64,000 bases of DNA from Mariniplasma anaerobium (GTDB lineage: Bacteria; Bacillota_I; Bacilli_A; Acholeplasmatales; Acholeplasmataceae). Under the pieces are notes generated by a model. That model was not told the origin of the DNA, did no database searches, and saw only the letters and a list, made by a program, of their open reading frames with translations. A program made the translations under genes and the position numbers. Location: assembly GCF_016865445.1 (NCBI RefSeq), contig NZ_AP024412.1, positions 868,001 through 932,000 of the forward strand, written 5' to 3'. Shown in pieces: positions 34,432 to 42,546 of this stretch (positions are counted from its first letter, which is position 1; the number at the start of each line of letters is the position of its first letter).

Positions 34432-35444
34432 ATTTAAAAGGTAAAAGTTTATTAACATTATTAGATTATAAACCTGAAGAAATCCAGTATTTGATTAATC
34501 TTGCTAAAAGGCTTAAAGAAGAGAAAATCCAGGGTATACATCATCGTTATCTAGAAGGTAAAAATATTGTATTGCTTTTCCAAAAAGACTCTACAAGAAC
34601 TAGATGTGCATTTGAAGTAGGTTCAACTGATTTAGGCATGCAAACAACATATTTAGGACCAACTGGATCACAAATGGGTAAAAAAGAAAGTGTTAAAGAT
34701 ACCGCTAGAGTCTTAGGGAAAATGTATGATGCTATTGAATTTCGTGGATATCGTCAATCAGATGTAGAAGCTTTAGCTAAATATTCAGGTGTTCCTGTAT
34801 ATAATGGATTAACTGATGAATTTCATCCAACACAAATTCTAGCAGACTTTCTAACCATACAAGAAAACTTTGGATATTTAAAAGGCATTAAGTTTGCATA
34901 TTATGGAGATGCTAGAAATAATATGGGTAACTCATTAATGATTGGTTGTGCTAAGATGGGTATGCATTTTAAAGCTGTAGCTCCTAAAGAGTTATGGCCA
35001 ACTCAAGAGTTAATTGACACTTGTAATCTGATTGCTCAAACAACAGGTGCGACACTAACCTTTGAAGAAGATCCTATGAAAGGTGCTAAAGATAGTGATG
35101 TTATTTATACTGATGTTTGGGTATCCATGGGAGAACCTAAAGAAGTCTGGGCAAAGAGAATTGCAGAACTTTATCCATATCAAATTACTAAAAAGATTAT
35201 GAATCAAGCCTATAAGACTGCAATATTTATGCATTGTCTACCTGCTTTCCATTCACTAGACACTGAAGTTGGAAAACAAGCAGCTCTAGACTTTGGAAAA
35301 GATTATCCAAGTTTAGCTAATGGTGAATTAGAAGTAACTGATGAAGTTATAGAATCAAATCAAAGTGTTGTTTTTGAAGAAGCTGGAAATAGAATGCATA
35401 CAATTAAAGCAGTTATTCTAGCATCACTTACAGATGATTTTTAA
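34428..35444 (+). CDS. argF: Ornithine carbamoyltransferase (probably catabolic)
   Basis: Reversible carbamoylation of ornithine to citrulline. The 338-residue protein has the carbamoyl-phosphate motif STRTR (about residue 56), '[13 protein letters not shown]', '[12 protein letters not shown]' and the ornithine-binding '[15 protein letters not shown]'. Length and the last motif resemble catabolic ArcB enzymes. CAAGGAG lies in the end of alr with a four-base overlap, so it is the last gene of the ornithine operon. In catabolism it would turn citrulline into ornithine and carbamoyl phosphate; arginine deiminase and carbamate kinase are not in this window. Confidence 0.95.
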   Translation: MNLKGKSLLTLLDYKPEEIQYLINLAKRLKEEKIQGIHHRYLEGKNIVLLFQKDSTRTRCAFEVGSTDLGMQTTYLGPTGSQMGKKESVKDTARVLGKMYDAIEFRGYRQSDVEALAKYSGVPVYNGLTDEFHPTQILADFLTIQENFGYLKGIKFAYYGDARNNMGNSLMIGCAKMGMHFKAVAPKELWPTQELIDTCNLIAQTTGATLTFEEDPMKGAKDSDVIYTDVWVSMGEPKEVWAKRIAELYPYQITKKIMNQAYKTAIFMHCLPAFHSLDTEVGKQAALDFGKDYPSLANGELEVTDEVIESNQSVVFEEAGNRMHTIKAVILASLTDDF

Positions 35445-35472
35445 TCACAAAAGATAAAGAAATAATCAATTA

Positions 35473-35506
35473 GGAAAACCAAGGTTATCTTGGTTTTCTT
35501 TTTTTA
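35473..35506 (+). terminator. Terminator of the ornithine operon
   Basis: GGAAAACCAAG pairs with CTTGGTTTTC around a short loop (35473-35498), followed by a long T run. Confidence 0.92.
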
Positions 35507-35537
35507 AATGATTAAGCGATGAAGATAAGGTTTATTC

Positions 35538-35566
35538 TTGACAAAGACGTAGTATTCGTGTAAACT
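35538..35566 (+). promoter_or_regulatory. Promoter of the ABC-F gene
   Basis: A perfect TTGACA (35538-35543) and TAAACT (35561-35566) are separated by 17 bases. The leader that follows (about 35573-35633) contains GCTA/TAGC and AGCG/CGCT pairings ending in a T run at about 35608-35614, which could act as an attenuator. Confidence 0.75.
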
Positions 35567-35633
35567 TAATCGGGCTATAAAAGCGTATAGATTGATCGCT
35601 ACTAGCTATTTTTTATGAATATGAGGTATAAAC

Positions 35634-37250
35634 ATGATTGCTGTTTCAAAATTAAGTTTAATTTTTCCAGATAAAAAAATATTTACAGATGTAAATCTAA
35701 AATTCGTACCAGGAAATTGCTATGGTATTATTGGTGCAAACGGTGCTGGAAAAACAACATTTTTAAAATTATTATCAGGTGAAAAGAAAGCTACATCTGG
35801 TGATATTATCATAGATAAAGGTAAAAGACTTGCGACTCTTAATCAAAATCAAAATGCTTTTGATGACTATACAGTTGTAGAAACTGTGATTATGGGATAT
35901 AAAGAGTTATTTCAAATCATGAAAGATAAAGAAGTCTATTATGAAAAGCTTGATTTAACTGAAAAAGAAGGATATGAATTAGCTGATTTAGAAATTCTTT
36001 TTGCAGAACTTGATGGATGGAATGCTGAAGTAGATGCTGAAAAACTACTTAATGGACTTAATGTTCCTATGGAAGATTTTAGTAAAAAAATGAAAGATAT
36101 CCTACCTAAAAATAAAGTAAAAGTATTACTTGCACAAGCACTTTTTGGAAGCCCTGATATTTTATTATTAGATGAACCTACCAACCATTTAGATTTTGAA
36201 GCGATTAATTGGCTAGAAGAATATCTTATCAATTATGAAAATACTGTAATCACAGTATCTCATGATAGACATTTTTTAAATAATGTATGTACACATATGG
36301 TTGATATAGATTTTTTTCAAGCTAAAATGTATGCAGGAAATTATGATTTTTGGTTAGAATCATCACAATTGATGCAAAAATTAATGGCTGATAAAAATAA
36401 GAAAAAAGAAGAACGTATTGCGGAATTAAAAAGCTTTATTGCTAGATTTAGCGCAAACTTATCTAAATCAAGTCAAGCAACATCACGTAAGAAGTCTTTA
36501 GAAAAAATAGAATTAGATGAAATTGTACCATCTTCAAGAAAATATCCATTCATAGGATTTGAAATCGAAAAAATATTAGGAAAAGATGTATTAGAAGTTG
36601 AAAATCTAGGATTAACTATTGATGAACAAGTTTTATTTGAAAATGTTTCTTTTATTATCAATCGTGAAGACAAAATAGCATTAATTGGTAAAAATGATTT
36701 AGCTAAAACTGCTTTATTAAAAGTTCTAGCTGGAGAATTAGAACCAACTTCTGGAAAACTTAAATGGGGACAAACTGTTAATAAGTCATATTTTCCAGGC
36801 GAAAATGAAAAGTTTTTTGTTAATTCTGATTTAAATTTAGTCGAATGGTTAAGACAATACTCAAAAGAACCTGCAGAAACATATATTAGAGGATTTTTAG
36901 GACGTATGCTATTTAGTGGAGATCAAGCATTAAAAGAAGTTAAGTTTTTATCTGGTGGAGAAAAAATGCGTTGTATGTTTTCTAAGATGATGCTTTCTCA
37001 AAGTAATACTTTAATTATTGATTCACCAACAAACCATCTTGATTTAGAAACTATTCAATCAGTTGATAACGGATTATCAAACTTTAAAGGTGCTTTAATT
37101 CTAGTTTCTCATGACCATAGATTGTTACAATCTGTTACGAATAAAGTTGTAGAGATTGGAAATGTTGGATCATATAGCTATGAAGGAACATTTGATTCAT
37201 ATTTGAGTCATGATCAATTAAAAGAACAAAGAAAACAAATATATAAATAA
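35634..37250 (+). CDS. ABC-F family ATPase (YkpA/YbiT-like)
   Basis: Cytoplasmic tandem ATPase of the ABC-F type, which acts on ribosomes; it has no membrane domain. The 538 residues hold a first cassette with Walker A 'GANGAGKTT' and Walker B 'LLLDEPTNHLD', a charged linker (about 240-300), and a second cassette. The first signature is degenerate (LPKNKVKV instead of LSGGE-like), the second Walker A reads 'GKNDLAKTAL', and the second Walker B reads 'LIIDSPTNHLD', with serine at the catalytic glutamate. The second signature, LSGGEKMR, is intact. One composite ATP site therefore looks active and the other weak. A GAGG site lies before the ATG. Confidence 0.92.
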   Translation: MIAVSKLSLIFPDKKIFTDVNLKFVPGNCYGIIGANGAGKTTFLKLLSGEKKATSGDIIIDKGKRLATLNQNQNAFDDYTVVETVIMGYKELFQIMKDKEVYYEKLDLTEKEGYELADLEILFAELDGWNAEVDAEKLLNGLNVPMEDFSKKMKDILPKNKVKVLLAQALFGSPDILLLDEPTNHLDFEAINWLEEYLINYENTVITVSHDRHFLNNVCTHMVDIDFFQAKMYAGNYDFWLESSQLMQKLMADKNKKKEERIAELKSFIARFSANLSKSSQATSRKKSLEKIELDEIVPSSRKYPFIGFEIEKILGKDVLEVENLGLTIDEQVLFENVSFIINREDKIALIGKNDLAKTALLKVLAGELEPTSGKLKWGQTVNKSYFPGENEKFFVNSDLNLVEWLRQYSKEPAETYIRGFLGRMLFSGDQALKEVKFLSGGEKMRCMFSKMMLSQSNTLIIDSPTNHLDLETIQSVDNGLSNFKGALILVSHDHRLLQSVTNKVVEIGNVGSYSYEGTFDSYLSHDQLKEQRKQIYK

Positions 37251-37282
37251 AAAGATGCCTGAATTTCAGGCATCTTTTTTTA
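37248..37282. terminator. Bidirectional terminator between the ABC-F gene and rarA
   Basis: AGATGCCTG pairs with CAGGCATCT (37253-37261 and 37267-37275), with A and T runs on either side. Confidence 0.92.
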
Positions 37283-38512
37283 TCTTTTCTTATGTTTGAT
37301 TTTATCAATTATTTTCAAGCGATCAGACAATGCTTTTTCATATGAACTTTCATCTTTTGGATGGAAATATGTCTTATCTTTAATTAAATTAGGTAAATAA
37401 GATTGATCATTTAATGAATTTTCATCTGAATGTGGATAATGATATATTTCAGGATTCATTTTAATCTTTCTATTGACTGCATGATCAGGTAAAACACCAC
37501 AATCATTATTTTCTATATCATGTAGCGCTTCATCAATGGCTAAATATCCTGTATTACTCTTAGGAGAAAGTGCCATATCAACAACAATAACACCTAACAT
37601 AATACGTGCTTCAGGTAGTCCTACTTTAAGCGCTGCTTCAGTTGCAGCTAATACTTTTTGTCCCATCAATGGATTAGCTAAGCCAATATCTTCATAAGCA
37701 ATCACTAATAATCTTCTAATGATTGATAATAAATCACCTAATATAATAAGTCTTGCTAGATAATGAACTGCCGCATCTACATCAGAACCTCTAATTGATT
37801 TTTGAAGTGCACTTAATAAATCATAAAAGTGATCTTCATGATTATCTAAATCAAGTTGTTTTTTACCACTTACTCTTCTAACATGTTGTGCGGTTAAGAT
37901 ATCGTTACCTTCTAAAATAAGAGATGCGCTTTCTAATAGATTTAATGCAGTTCTAATTTCATGATTAGAATATCTTATGATTTCATCAAGAGCTTTTTGA
38001 TCGATTGTGATATCAACTTCAAGTTCTTGTATGCCATTTAAAACAGCTTTTTTTAAGTCTTCATCTTCAAGCTTCTTAACTTCATATAAATGACATCTAG
38101 AACGAATGGCTGGGTTTACACTTTGATAAGGATTTAAAGTGGTTAATCCAATAACTGTAGCCTTACCATTTTCCATAAATGGAAGCAGATAATCTTGAGT
38201 GTCTTTTTTCATTCTATGAATTTCATCAATGACGATTAAGATATCTTTATAAACTGTTGTATCTACAATATCTTTTAATTTTTGTTTAGAATCTGTAGAA
38301 GCATTAAAAAAATATGTTTCTAGATTTGATTTATTGGCAAAAATGTTCGCAATTGTAGTCTTTCCAGTTCCTGGAGGACCATATAATATAAATGATAAAA
38401 TTTTAGATTTTTCTAACATCATAGATAAGACACCATCTTGTGAAACAAGATGGTCTTGTCCATAAACGTTTTTGAATTCAGTTGGTCGTATTCTATAAGC
38501 TAATGGCTTCAT
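37280..38512 (-). CDS. rarA: Replication-associated recombination protein A (RarA/MgsA)
   Basis: AAA+ ATPase acting at stalled replication forks. The 410-residue protein begins 'MKPLAYRIRPTEFKNVYGQDHLV', has Walker A 'GPPGTGKTTIANIFA' at about residue 45, Walker B 'ILIVIDEIHRM' and sensor region 'VIGLTTLNPYQSVNPAIRSR'. The family C-terminal part has 'KSIRGSDVDAAVHYLARLI' and 'RRLLVIAYEDIGLANP'. AGGTGA precedes the ATG. The reverse-strand extended -10 TGATATAAT (about 38528-38536) probably serves it. Confidence 0.96.
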   Translation of the reverse strand: MKPLAYRIRPTEFKNVYGQDHLVSQDGVLSMMLEKSKILSFILYGPPGTGKTTIANIFANKSNLETYFFNASTDSKQKLKDIVDTTVYKDILIVIDEIHRMKKDTQDYLLPFMENGKATVIGLTTLNPYQSVNPAIRSRCHLYEVKKLEDEDLKKAVLNGIQELEVDITIDQKALDEIIRYSNHEIRTALNLLESASLILEGNDILTAQHVRRVSGKKQLDLDNHEDHFYDLLSALQKSIRGSDVDAAVHYLARLIILGDLLSIIRRLLVIAYEDIGLANPLMGQKVLAATEAALKVGLPEARIMLGVIVVDMALSPKSNTGYLAIDEALHDIENNDCGVLPDHAVNRKIKMNPEIYHYPHSDENSLNDQSYLPNLIKDKTYFHPKDESSYEKALSDRLKIIDKIKHKKR

Positions 38513-38540
38513 TTAATCACCTAACAACATTATATCATAC

Positions 38541-38569
38541 TTGTAAAATCAAATAGAATAGGTTAAAAT
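38541..38569 (+). promoter_or_regulatory. Promoter of the apt-relA-dtd operon
   Basis: TTGTAA (38541-38546) and TAAAAT (38564-38569) are 17 bases apart. The site lies beside the divergent rarA promoter, so the two may compete. Confidence 0.65.
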
Positions 38570-38615
38570 ATTTAAGTGATACAAAAAAATATAAGAAACA
38601 ATATGGAGGTTTAAT

Positions 38616-39128
38616 ATGAACTTAAGAGATTATATTGCAGAGGTACCTAATTTTCCTAAAAAAGGCATACTATTTAGAGATATAACACCATTGATGTCAG
38701 ATGGAAAAGCTTATCAATTTGCAGCAGAAGAGTTTACAAAATACGCTAAAGAAAAAAAGGCAACAGTGATTGTTGGACCTGAAGCTAGAGGATTTATTTT
38801 TGGATGTCCAGTTGCAACTAATTTAGGCATTGGATTTATTCCAGTTAGAAAACCAGGAAAACTTCCACGAGAAGCTATTTCAGTTTCTTATGACTTAGAA
38901 TATGGTTCAAATCATTTATGCATGCATAAAGATGCAATTAAACCTGGCGATAGAGTTTTAGTCATTGATGACTTGTTAGCTACAGGTGGCACAATGGAAG
39001 CAACAGTCGAACTTGTTGAAAAACTTGGTGGTAATGTTGTAGGACTTGCTTTTCTAATTGAACTTAGCGATTTAAACGGTAGAGATAAACTTCAAAACCA
39101 TGATATACTTACTTTAATTAAATATTAA
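38616..39128 (+). CDS. apt: Adenine phosphoribosyltransferase
   Basis: Salvages adenine to AMP using PRPP. The 170-residue protein has '[15 protein letters not shown]', '[15 protein letters not shown]', '[12 protein letters not shown]' and the PRPP loop '[16 protein letters not shown]', all in normal order. AATGGAGG lies before the ATG. Its place upstream of relA is the same as in Bacillus (apt-relA), linking purine salvage with the stringent response. Confidence 0.98.
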   Translation: MNLRDYIAEVPNFPKKGILFRDITPLMSDGKAYQFAAEEFTKYAKEKKATVIVGPEARGFIFGCPVATNLGIGFIPVRKPGKLPREAISVSYDLEYGSNHLCMHKDAIKPGDRVLVIDDLLATGGTMEATVELVEKLGGNVVGLAFLIELSDLNGRDKLQNHDILTLIKY

Positions 39129-39145
39129 AAGAAAGAAGTTTTTAT

Positions 39146-41323
39146 ATGACAGATCCTTTATTTGAATCCTTAGTAGAATCTTTCCAATCATATATTCATA
39201 ACCCAAAAGATATAGAGCTTATTAAAAAAGCTTATTTTTTGTCGAAGGAAAGTCACGAAGGTCAAATGCGTAAGAGTGGGGATCCATATATTACACACCC
39301 TGTTGCAGTTGCAAAAATTCTAGCAGAATTAACAGCTGGTCCAGCTACAATCATTGCTGCATTACTTCATGATACTGTTGAAGATACATCAGTAACACTA
39401 AAAGATGTTGAAAAAGATTATGGTCCTGAGATAGCAGCATTAGTAGATGGTGTAACTAAAATAGGTAAATTATCTTTTAATATCGTTGCTTCACAAGCAG
39501 AAAATCATCAAAAAATGTTATTAGCAATGGCTAAAGATATTAGAGTTATCTTAATAAAGATTGCTGATCGCCTACATAATGTAAGAACACTAAACTCTAT
39601 GTCTCCTGAAAAGCAATATAAAATAGCCAGTGAAACACTTGATATTTATGCACCACTTGCTCATAGACTTGGGATATTTAGAATAAAAGCTGAACTTGAA
39701 GATCGTTCACTAAGATATACTGATCCACCCATGTATTATAGAGTTTCAAATATGATTCAGACTAAAAAGACAGAACGAGAAGCTTCTATAGAACATGTAA
39801 TAGAACATATCAAAGAATTGTTTGTACATTCTAAATTAAAAGATTATGAAATTAAAGGTAGAATTAAAAATATATTTTCAATTTATAAAAAAATGGTTAG
39901 AGATAATAGAGCTTTTGAAGATATTTACGACCTATTAGCTGTTAGAATTATCGTTGATAAAGTTGAAACTTGTTATCAAGCTTTAGGCATTATTCATGCT
40001 AATTTTACGCCTATTCCTAGACGATTTAAAGACTATATCGCAGTACCTAAGCCAAATATGTATCAATCCCTTCATACGACTGTCTTATCAGAAGATGGGA
40101 CGTTATTTGAAGTTCAAATCCGAACAGAAGAAATGGATCATGTTGCAGAATTTGGGGTTGCTGCTCACTGGGCATATAAAGAAAATAAAACATATTCTAG
40201 AGAACGTGAGCAATTTGAAATTGCTCAAAAACTTAAATGGTATGGCGAATTAATGAAGATGACCGAAGATTCTGATGAAACTGAAGGTAGTGCTGAAGAG
40301 TTTGTTGGAACTGTTAAAGGTGATATTCTTGACGCCAATGTTTATGTGTTTACACCAAAAGGTGCAGTTATAGAATTACCTAAAGGTGCAACACCTATAG
40401 ATTTTGCTTATCGTATTCATACTGATATTGGTAATAAAATGGTTGGTGCAATTGTTAATAATAGAATTGTGACACTAGATTATGAACTAAATACTGGGGA
40501 TATTGTAAGTGTTAGAACTAATAAAAATTCATATGGTCCGAGTGAAGATTGGTTAAAAATAGCGAAATCTTCACATGCAAAACATAAAATTAAAGGTTTT
40601 TTAAATAAATTAAATAGAGATAATTTAATTCAATTAGGAAAAGAACAACTAGATCGAGAAATGCATGCACAAAAAGTTACACAAACACTTGATGATGCAT
40701 TTGTTAAAAAATTCTTTGAAAAGAATATGATTTCTGATGTTGAATCACTACATCTTGAAATTGGTAAAGGTATCATAAGTGCTAAAACTGTTGTTTCTAA
40801 AGCTTTAGGCAAAGAAGTTGATAAGGAAGAATTCTTACAACGTCAAATGGAAAAAGCTGCAAGACAATTAACAACACATAGTGAAACTGGTGTTGTTATC
40901 GAAGGTCTCTCTAGTCCACAAATAAAACTTGCAAATTGTTGTTTGCCTATTCCTGGTGATCAAATTATCGGTTTTGTAAGTAAAACAAGTGGTATTGTTA
41001 TTCATTCAACATTTTGTCCAAACTGTAATCAATTTGATGAAAATAGATTAATTGAAGCATTCTGGTCATCTGAAATCACAAGAAAATATCCTACAAGAAT
41101 TAAAATTATAGGAACAACAAAACCAACACTCTTAACTGAAGTCGTTACTGCAGTCAATGCACATTCGATATCGATTGCAGAAGTTAATGCTACGAATGGT
41201 TCTAATATGGAAATGGTTATTAAACTAAAAGTCTTAATTAACGATCAAAACACTTTACAATCACTTATGGTTAACTTAAGAAAGATTAGCGATATCTTTC
41301 AAGTAGAAAGAGATTTCAAATGA
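39146..41323 (+). CDS. relA: Bifunctional (p)ppGpp synthetase/hydrolase (RelA/SpoT homologue)
   Basis: Makes and degrades the alarmone (p)ppGpp. The 725-residue protein has an N-terminal HD hydrolase domain ('HEGQMRKSGDPYITHPVAVA', 'ALLHDTVEDT', 'KIADRLHNVRTL') and a synthetase domain with 'RFKDYIAVPKPNMYQSLHTTV' (about residue 290). A TGS domain near 'YVFTPKGAVIELPKGATPIDFAY' follows, then a zinc-finger region ('KLANCCLPIPGD', 'FCPNCNQF') and a C-terminal ACT domain. Both active sites look intact. The end overlaps dtd by four bases. Confidence 0.97.
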   Translation: MTDPLFESLVESFQSYIHNPKDIELIKKAYFLSKESHEGQMRKSGDPYITHPVAVAKILAELTAGPATIIAALLHDTVEDTSVTLKDVEKDYGPEIAALVDGVTKIGKLSFNIVASQAENHQKMLLAMAKDIRVILIKIADRLHNVRTLNSMSPEKQYKIASETLDIYAPLAHRLGIFRIKAELEDRSLRYTDPPMYYRVSNMIQTKKTEREASIEHVIEHIKELFVHSKLKDYEIKGRIKNIFSIYKKMVRDNRAFEDIYDLLAVRIIVDKVETCYQALGIIHANFTPIPRRFKDYIAVPKPNMYQSLHTTVLSEDGTLFEVQIRTEEMDHVAEFGVAAHWAYKENKTYSREREQFEIAQKLKWYGELMKMTEDSDETEGSAEEFVGTVKGDILDANVYVFTPKGAVIELPKGATPIDFAYRIHTDIGNKMVGAIVNNRIVTLDYELNTGDIVSVRTNKNSYGPSEDWLKIAKSSHAKHKIKGFLNKLNRDNLIQLGKEQLDREMHAQKVTQTLDDAFVKKFFEKNMISDVESLHLEIGKGIISAKTVVSKALGKEVDKEEFLQRQMEKAARQLTTHSETGVVIEGLSSPQIKLANCCLPIPGDQIIGFVSKTSGIVIHSTFCPNCNQFDENRLIEAFWSSEITRKYPTRIKIIGTTKPTLLTEVVTAVNAHSISIAEVNATNGSNMEMVIKLKVLINDQNTLQSLMVNLRKISDIFQVERDFK

Positions 41324-41757
41324 GAGTCATCGTTCAAAGAGTGAAGCAAGCTTCAGTCGAAGTGAAGCATAAAGAGGTTGCATCTATTTCTAAAGGATAT
41401 TTATTGTATATTGGATTAAGTGATACAGATAACGAAAAGATTGTTGAAAAAGTTGCAACTAAAGTTAAGAATTTAAGAATTTTTGAAGATGAACATCAAA
41501 AAATGAATTTAAGTTTAAAACAAGTTAATGGATCTATTTTAGCAGTTTCCCAATTTACATTATATGGTGATACAAAAGGTAATAATAGACCATCTTTCAT
41601 AAGAGCTGCTAGACCTGAAGTTGCAAAACCATTGTATGAATCATTTATTGCTCACTTAAAAGAAGAATTTGATGTTAAATCAGGCATTTTCCAAGAAGAT
41701 ATGGATATTTTGAGTGTAAATGATGGACCTGTAACGATTATCATTGAAATAGATTGA
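41320..41757 (+). CDS. dtd: D-aminoacyl-tRNA deacylase
   Basis: Removes D-amino acids (and glycine mischarged on tRNA-Ala) from tRNA. The 145-residue protein has 'MRVIVQRVKQASVEV', the catalytic motif 'SQFTLYGDTKGNNRPSF' and the cross-subunit 'NDGPVTIIIEI'. It is coupled to relA as in Bacillus (relA-dtd). Its function fits a cell that makes D-ornithine and D-alanine through the ornithine operon, although the gene is common anyway. The TGA stop overlaps the -35 of the hisS operon. Confidence 0.96.
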   Translation: MRVIVQRVKQASVEVKHKEVASISKGYLLYIGLSDTDNEKIVEKVATKVKNLRIFEDEHQKMNLSLKQVNGSILAVSQFTLYGDTKGNNRPSFIRAARPEVAKPLYESFIAHLKEEFDVKSGIFQEDMDILSVNDGPVTIIIEID

Positions 41758-41783
41758 CAATAAGACTATAAAAAAGATAAAAT
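41754..41783 (+). promoter_or_regulatory. Promoter of the hisS-aspS operon
   Basis: A perfect TTGACA (41754-41759, overlapping the dtd stop) and TAAAAT (41778-41783) are 18 bases apart. Transcription would start near 41790, only about 10 bases before the T-box Stem I. Confidence 0.7.
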
Positions 41784-41800
41784 AAGAGTATAAATAAATA

Positions 41801-41941
41801 GCCTGTGAAAAAGTGTATTTAAGTTATTAAATAGTGACACCTTTGGAGGCATTAGATATGAAAATGAGGGCTAGAAATTATTCTAGAACTAAGGTGGTAC
41901 CGCGATTATTCGTCCTTAGATTTTTTAAGGACGATTTTTTT
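41801..41941 (+). promoter_or_regulatory. Short T-box riboswitch leader of the hisS-aspS operon
   Basis: Stem I is closed by GCCT (41801-41804) and AGGC (41847-41850) and capped by TATTTAA/TTAAATA (41816-41822 and 41827-41833), about 50 nt in all, without room for the usual distal domain. The 3' side of the internal loop reads GTGACACC and holds GAC (Asp, 41836-41838) overlapping CAC (His, 41838-41840). Stem III is CTAGAA/TTCTAG (41871-41886). The T-box core ACTAAGGTGGTACCGCG (41888-41904) is followed by terminator CGTCCTTA/TAAGGACG (41911-41933) and a T run. Confidence 0.93.
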
Positions 41942-41964
41942 TAAATAGATGAGAGGATATTTTG

Positions 41965-42546
41965 ATGAAAAAGAAACCATTTAAACATATGCCTAAAGTA
42001 TTATTTGGTGAATATATGTTAAGAACACTTAAAACAAAAGATTATCGAGATTTATTTGAATATGGTAAGGATCCAGAGGTTACAAAATTTTTAAATTGGG
42101 GACCAATGGTTTTATCAATTGAAGCCAAAAGATCAATTAAAGAAATTTTCTATCCTAGAGTAAAAAATGGACTACCTGTAGGATATGCAATCATAGATAT
42201 CAATAAAAATAAAATGATAGGTACCGTTGATTTTCATTCAGTCATAAGTGATCAAAACACTGCAGAAATCGGATATGTTATTCATAAAGATTACTGGGGT
42301 AAAGGAATTATGACTCAAGCAGTAAAAGAACTTATAAAGCTTGGATTTACTTATCTAAACTATGATAAGATCATCATCAAGCATTTAAGTAAAAATATTG
42401 GAAGTCAAAGAGTCATTGAAAAATCAGGATTTAAATATATTAAAAAAGAACCATATACACTTAAAAAAATAAATTCAATTATCGAAGATGATATGTTGAT
42501 ATATGAAATAACCAAGGAGGATTATCATGGCAGCAAACAGAGTTAA
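41965..42546 (+). CDS. GNAT family N-acetyltransferase (RimJ/RimL-like)
   Basis: Acetyl-CoA-dependent acetyltransferase of 193 residues. The GNAT fold is seen in 'LRTLKTKDYRDLFEYGKDPEVTKFLNWGP', 'KMIGTVDFHSV' and the acetyl-CoA loop 'IGYVIHKDYWGKGIMTQAVKELIKLGF', then 'NIGSQRVIEKSGFKYI'. The substrate is unknown; relatives acetylate ribosomal protein N-termini. The ATG at 41965 with GAGAGGA upstream is preferred over a TTG three bases earlier. It is the first gene after the T-box and overlaps hisS by 20 bases, so its expression should follow tRNA charging. Confidence 0.88.
   Translation: MKKKPFKHMPKVLFGEYMLRTLKTKDYRDLFEYGKDPEVTKFLNWGPMVLSIEAKRSIKEIFYPRVKNGLPVGYAIIDINKNKMIGTVDFHSVISDQNTAEIGYVIHKDYWGKGIMTQAVKELIKLGFTYLNYDKIIIKHLSKNIGSQRVIEKSGFKYIKKEPYTLKKINSIIEDDMLIYEITKEDYHGSKQS

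Noticed and set aside
35615-35680. Short upstream ORF before the ABC-F gene as a leader peptide
   Set aside because: It overlaps the real start in another frame, has no ribosome site, and lies after the hairpin rather than before it.
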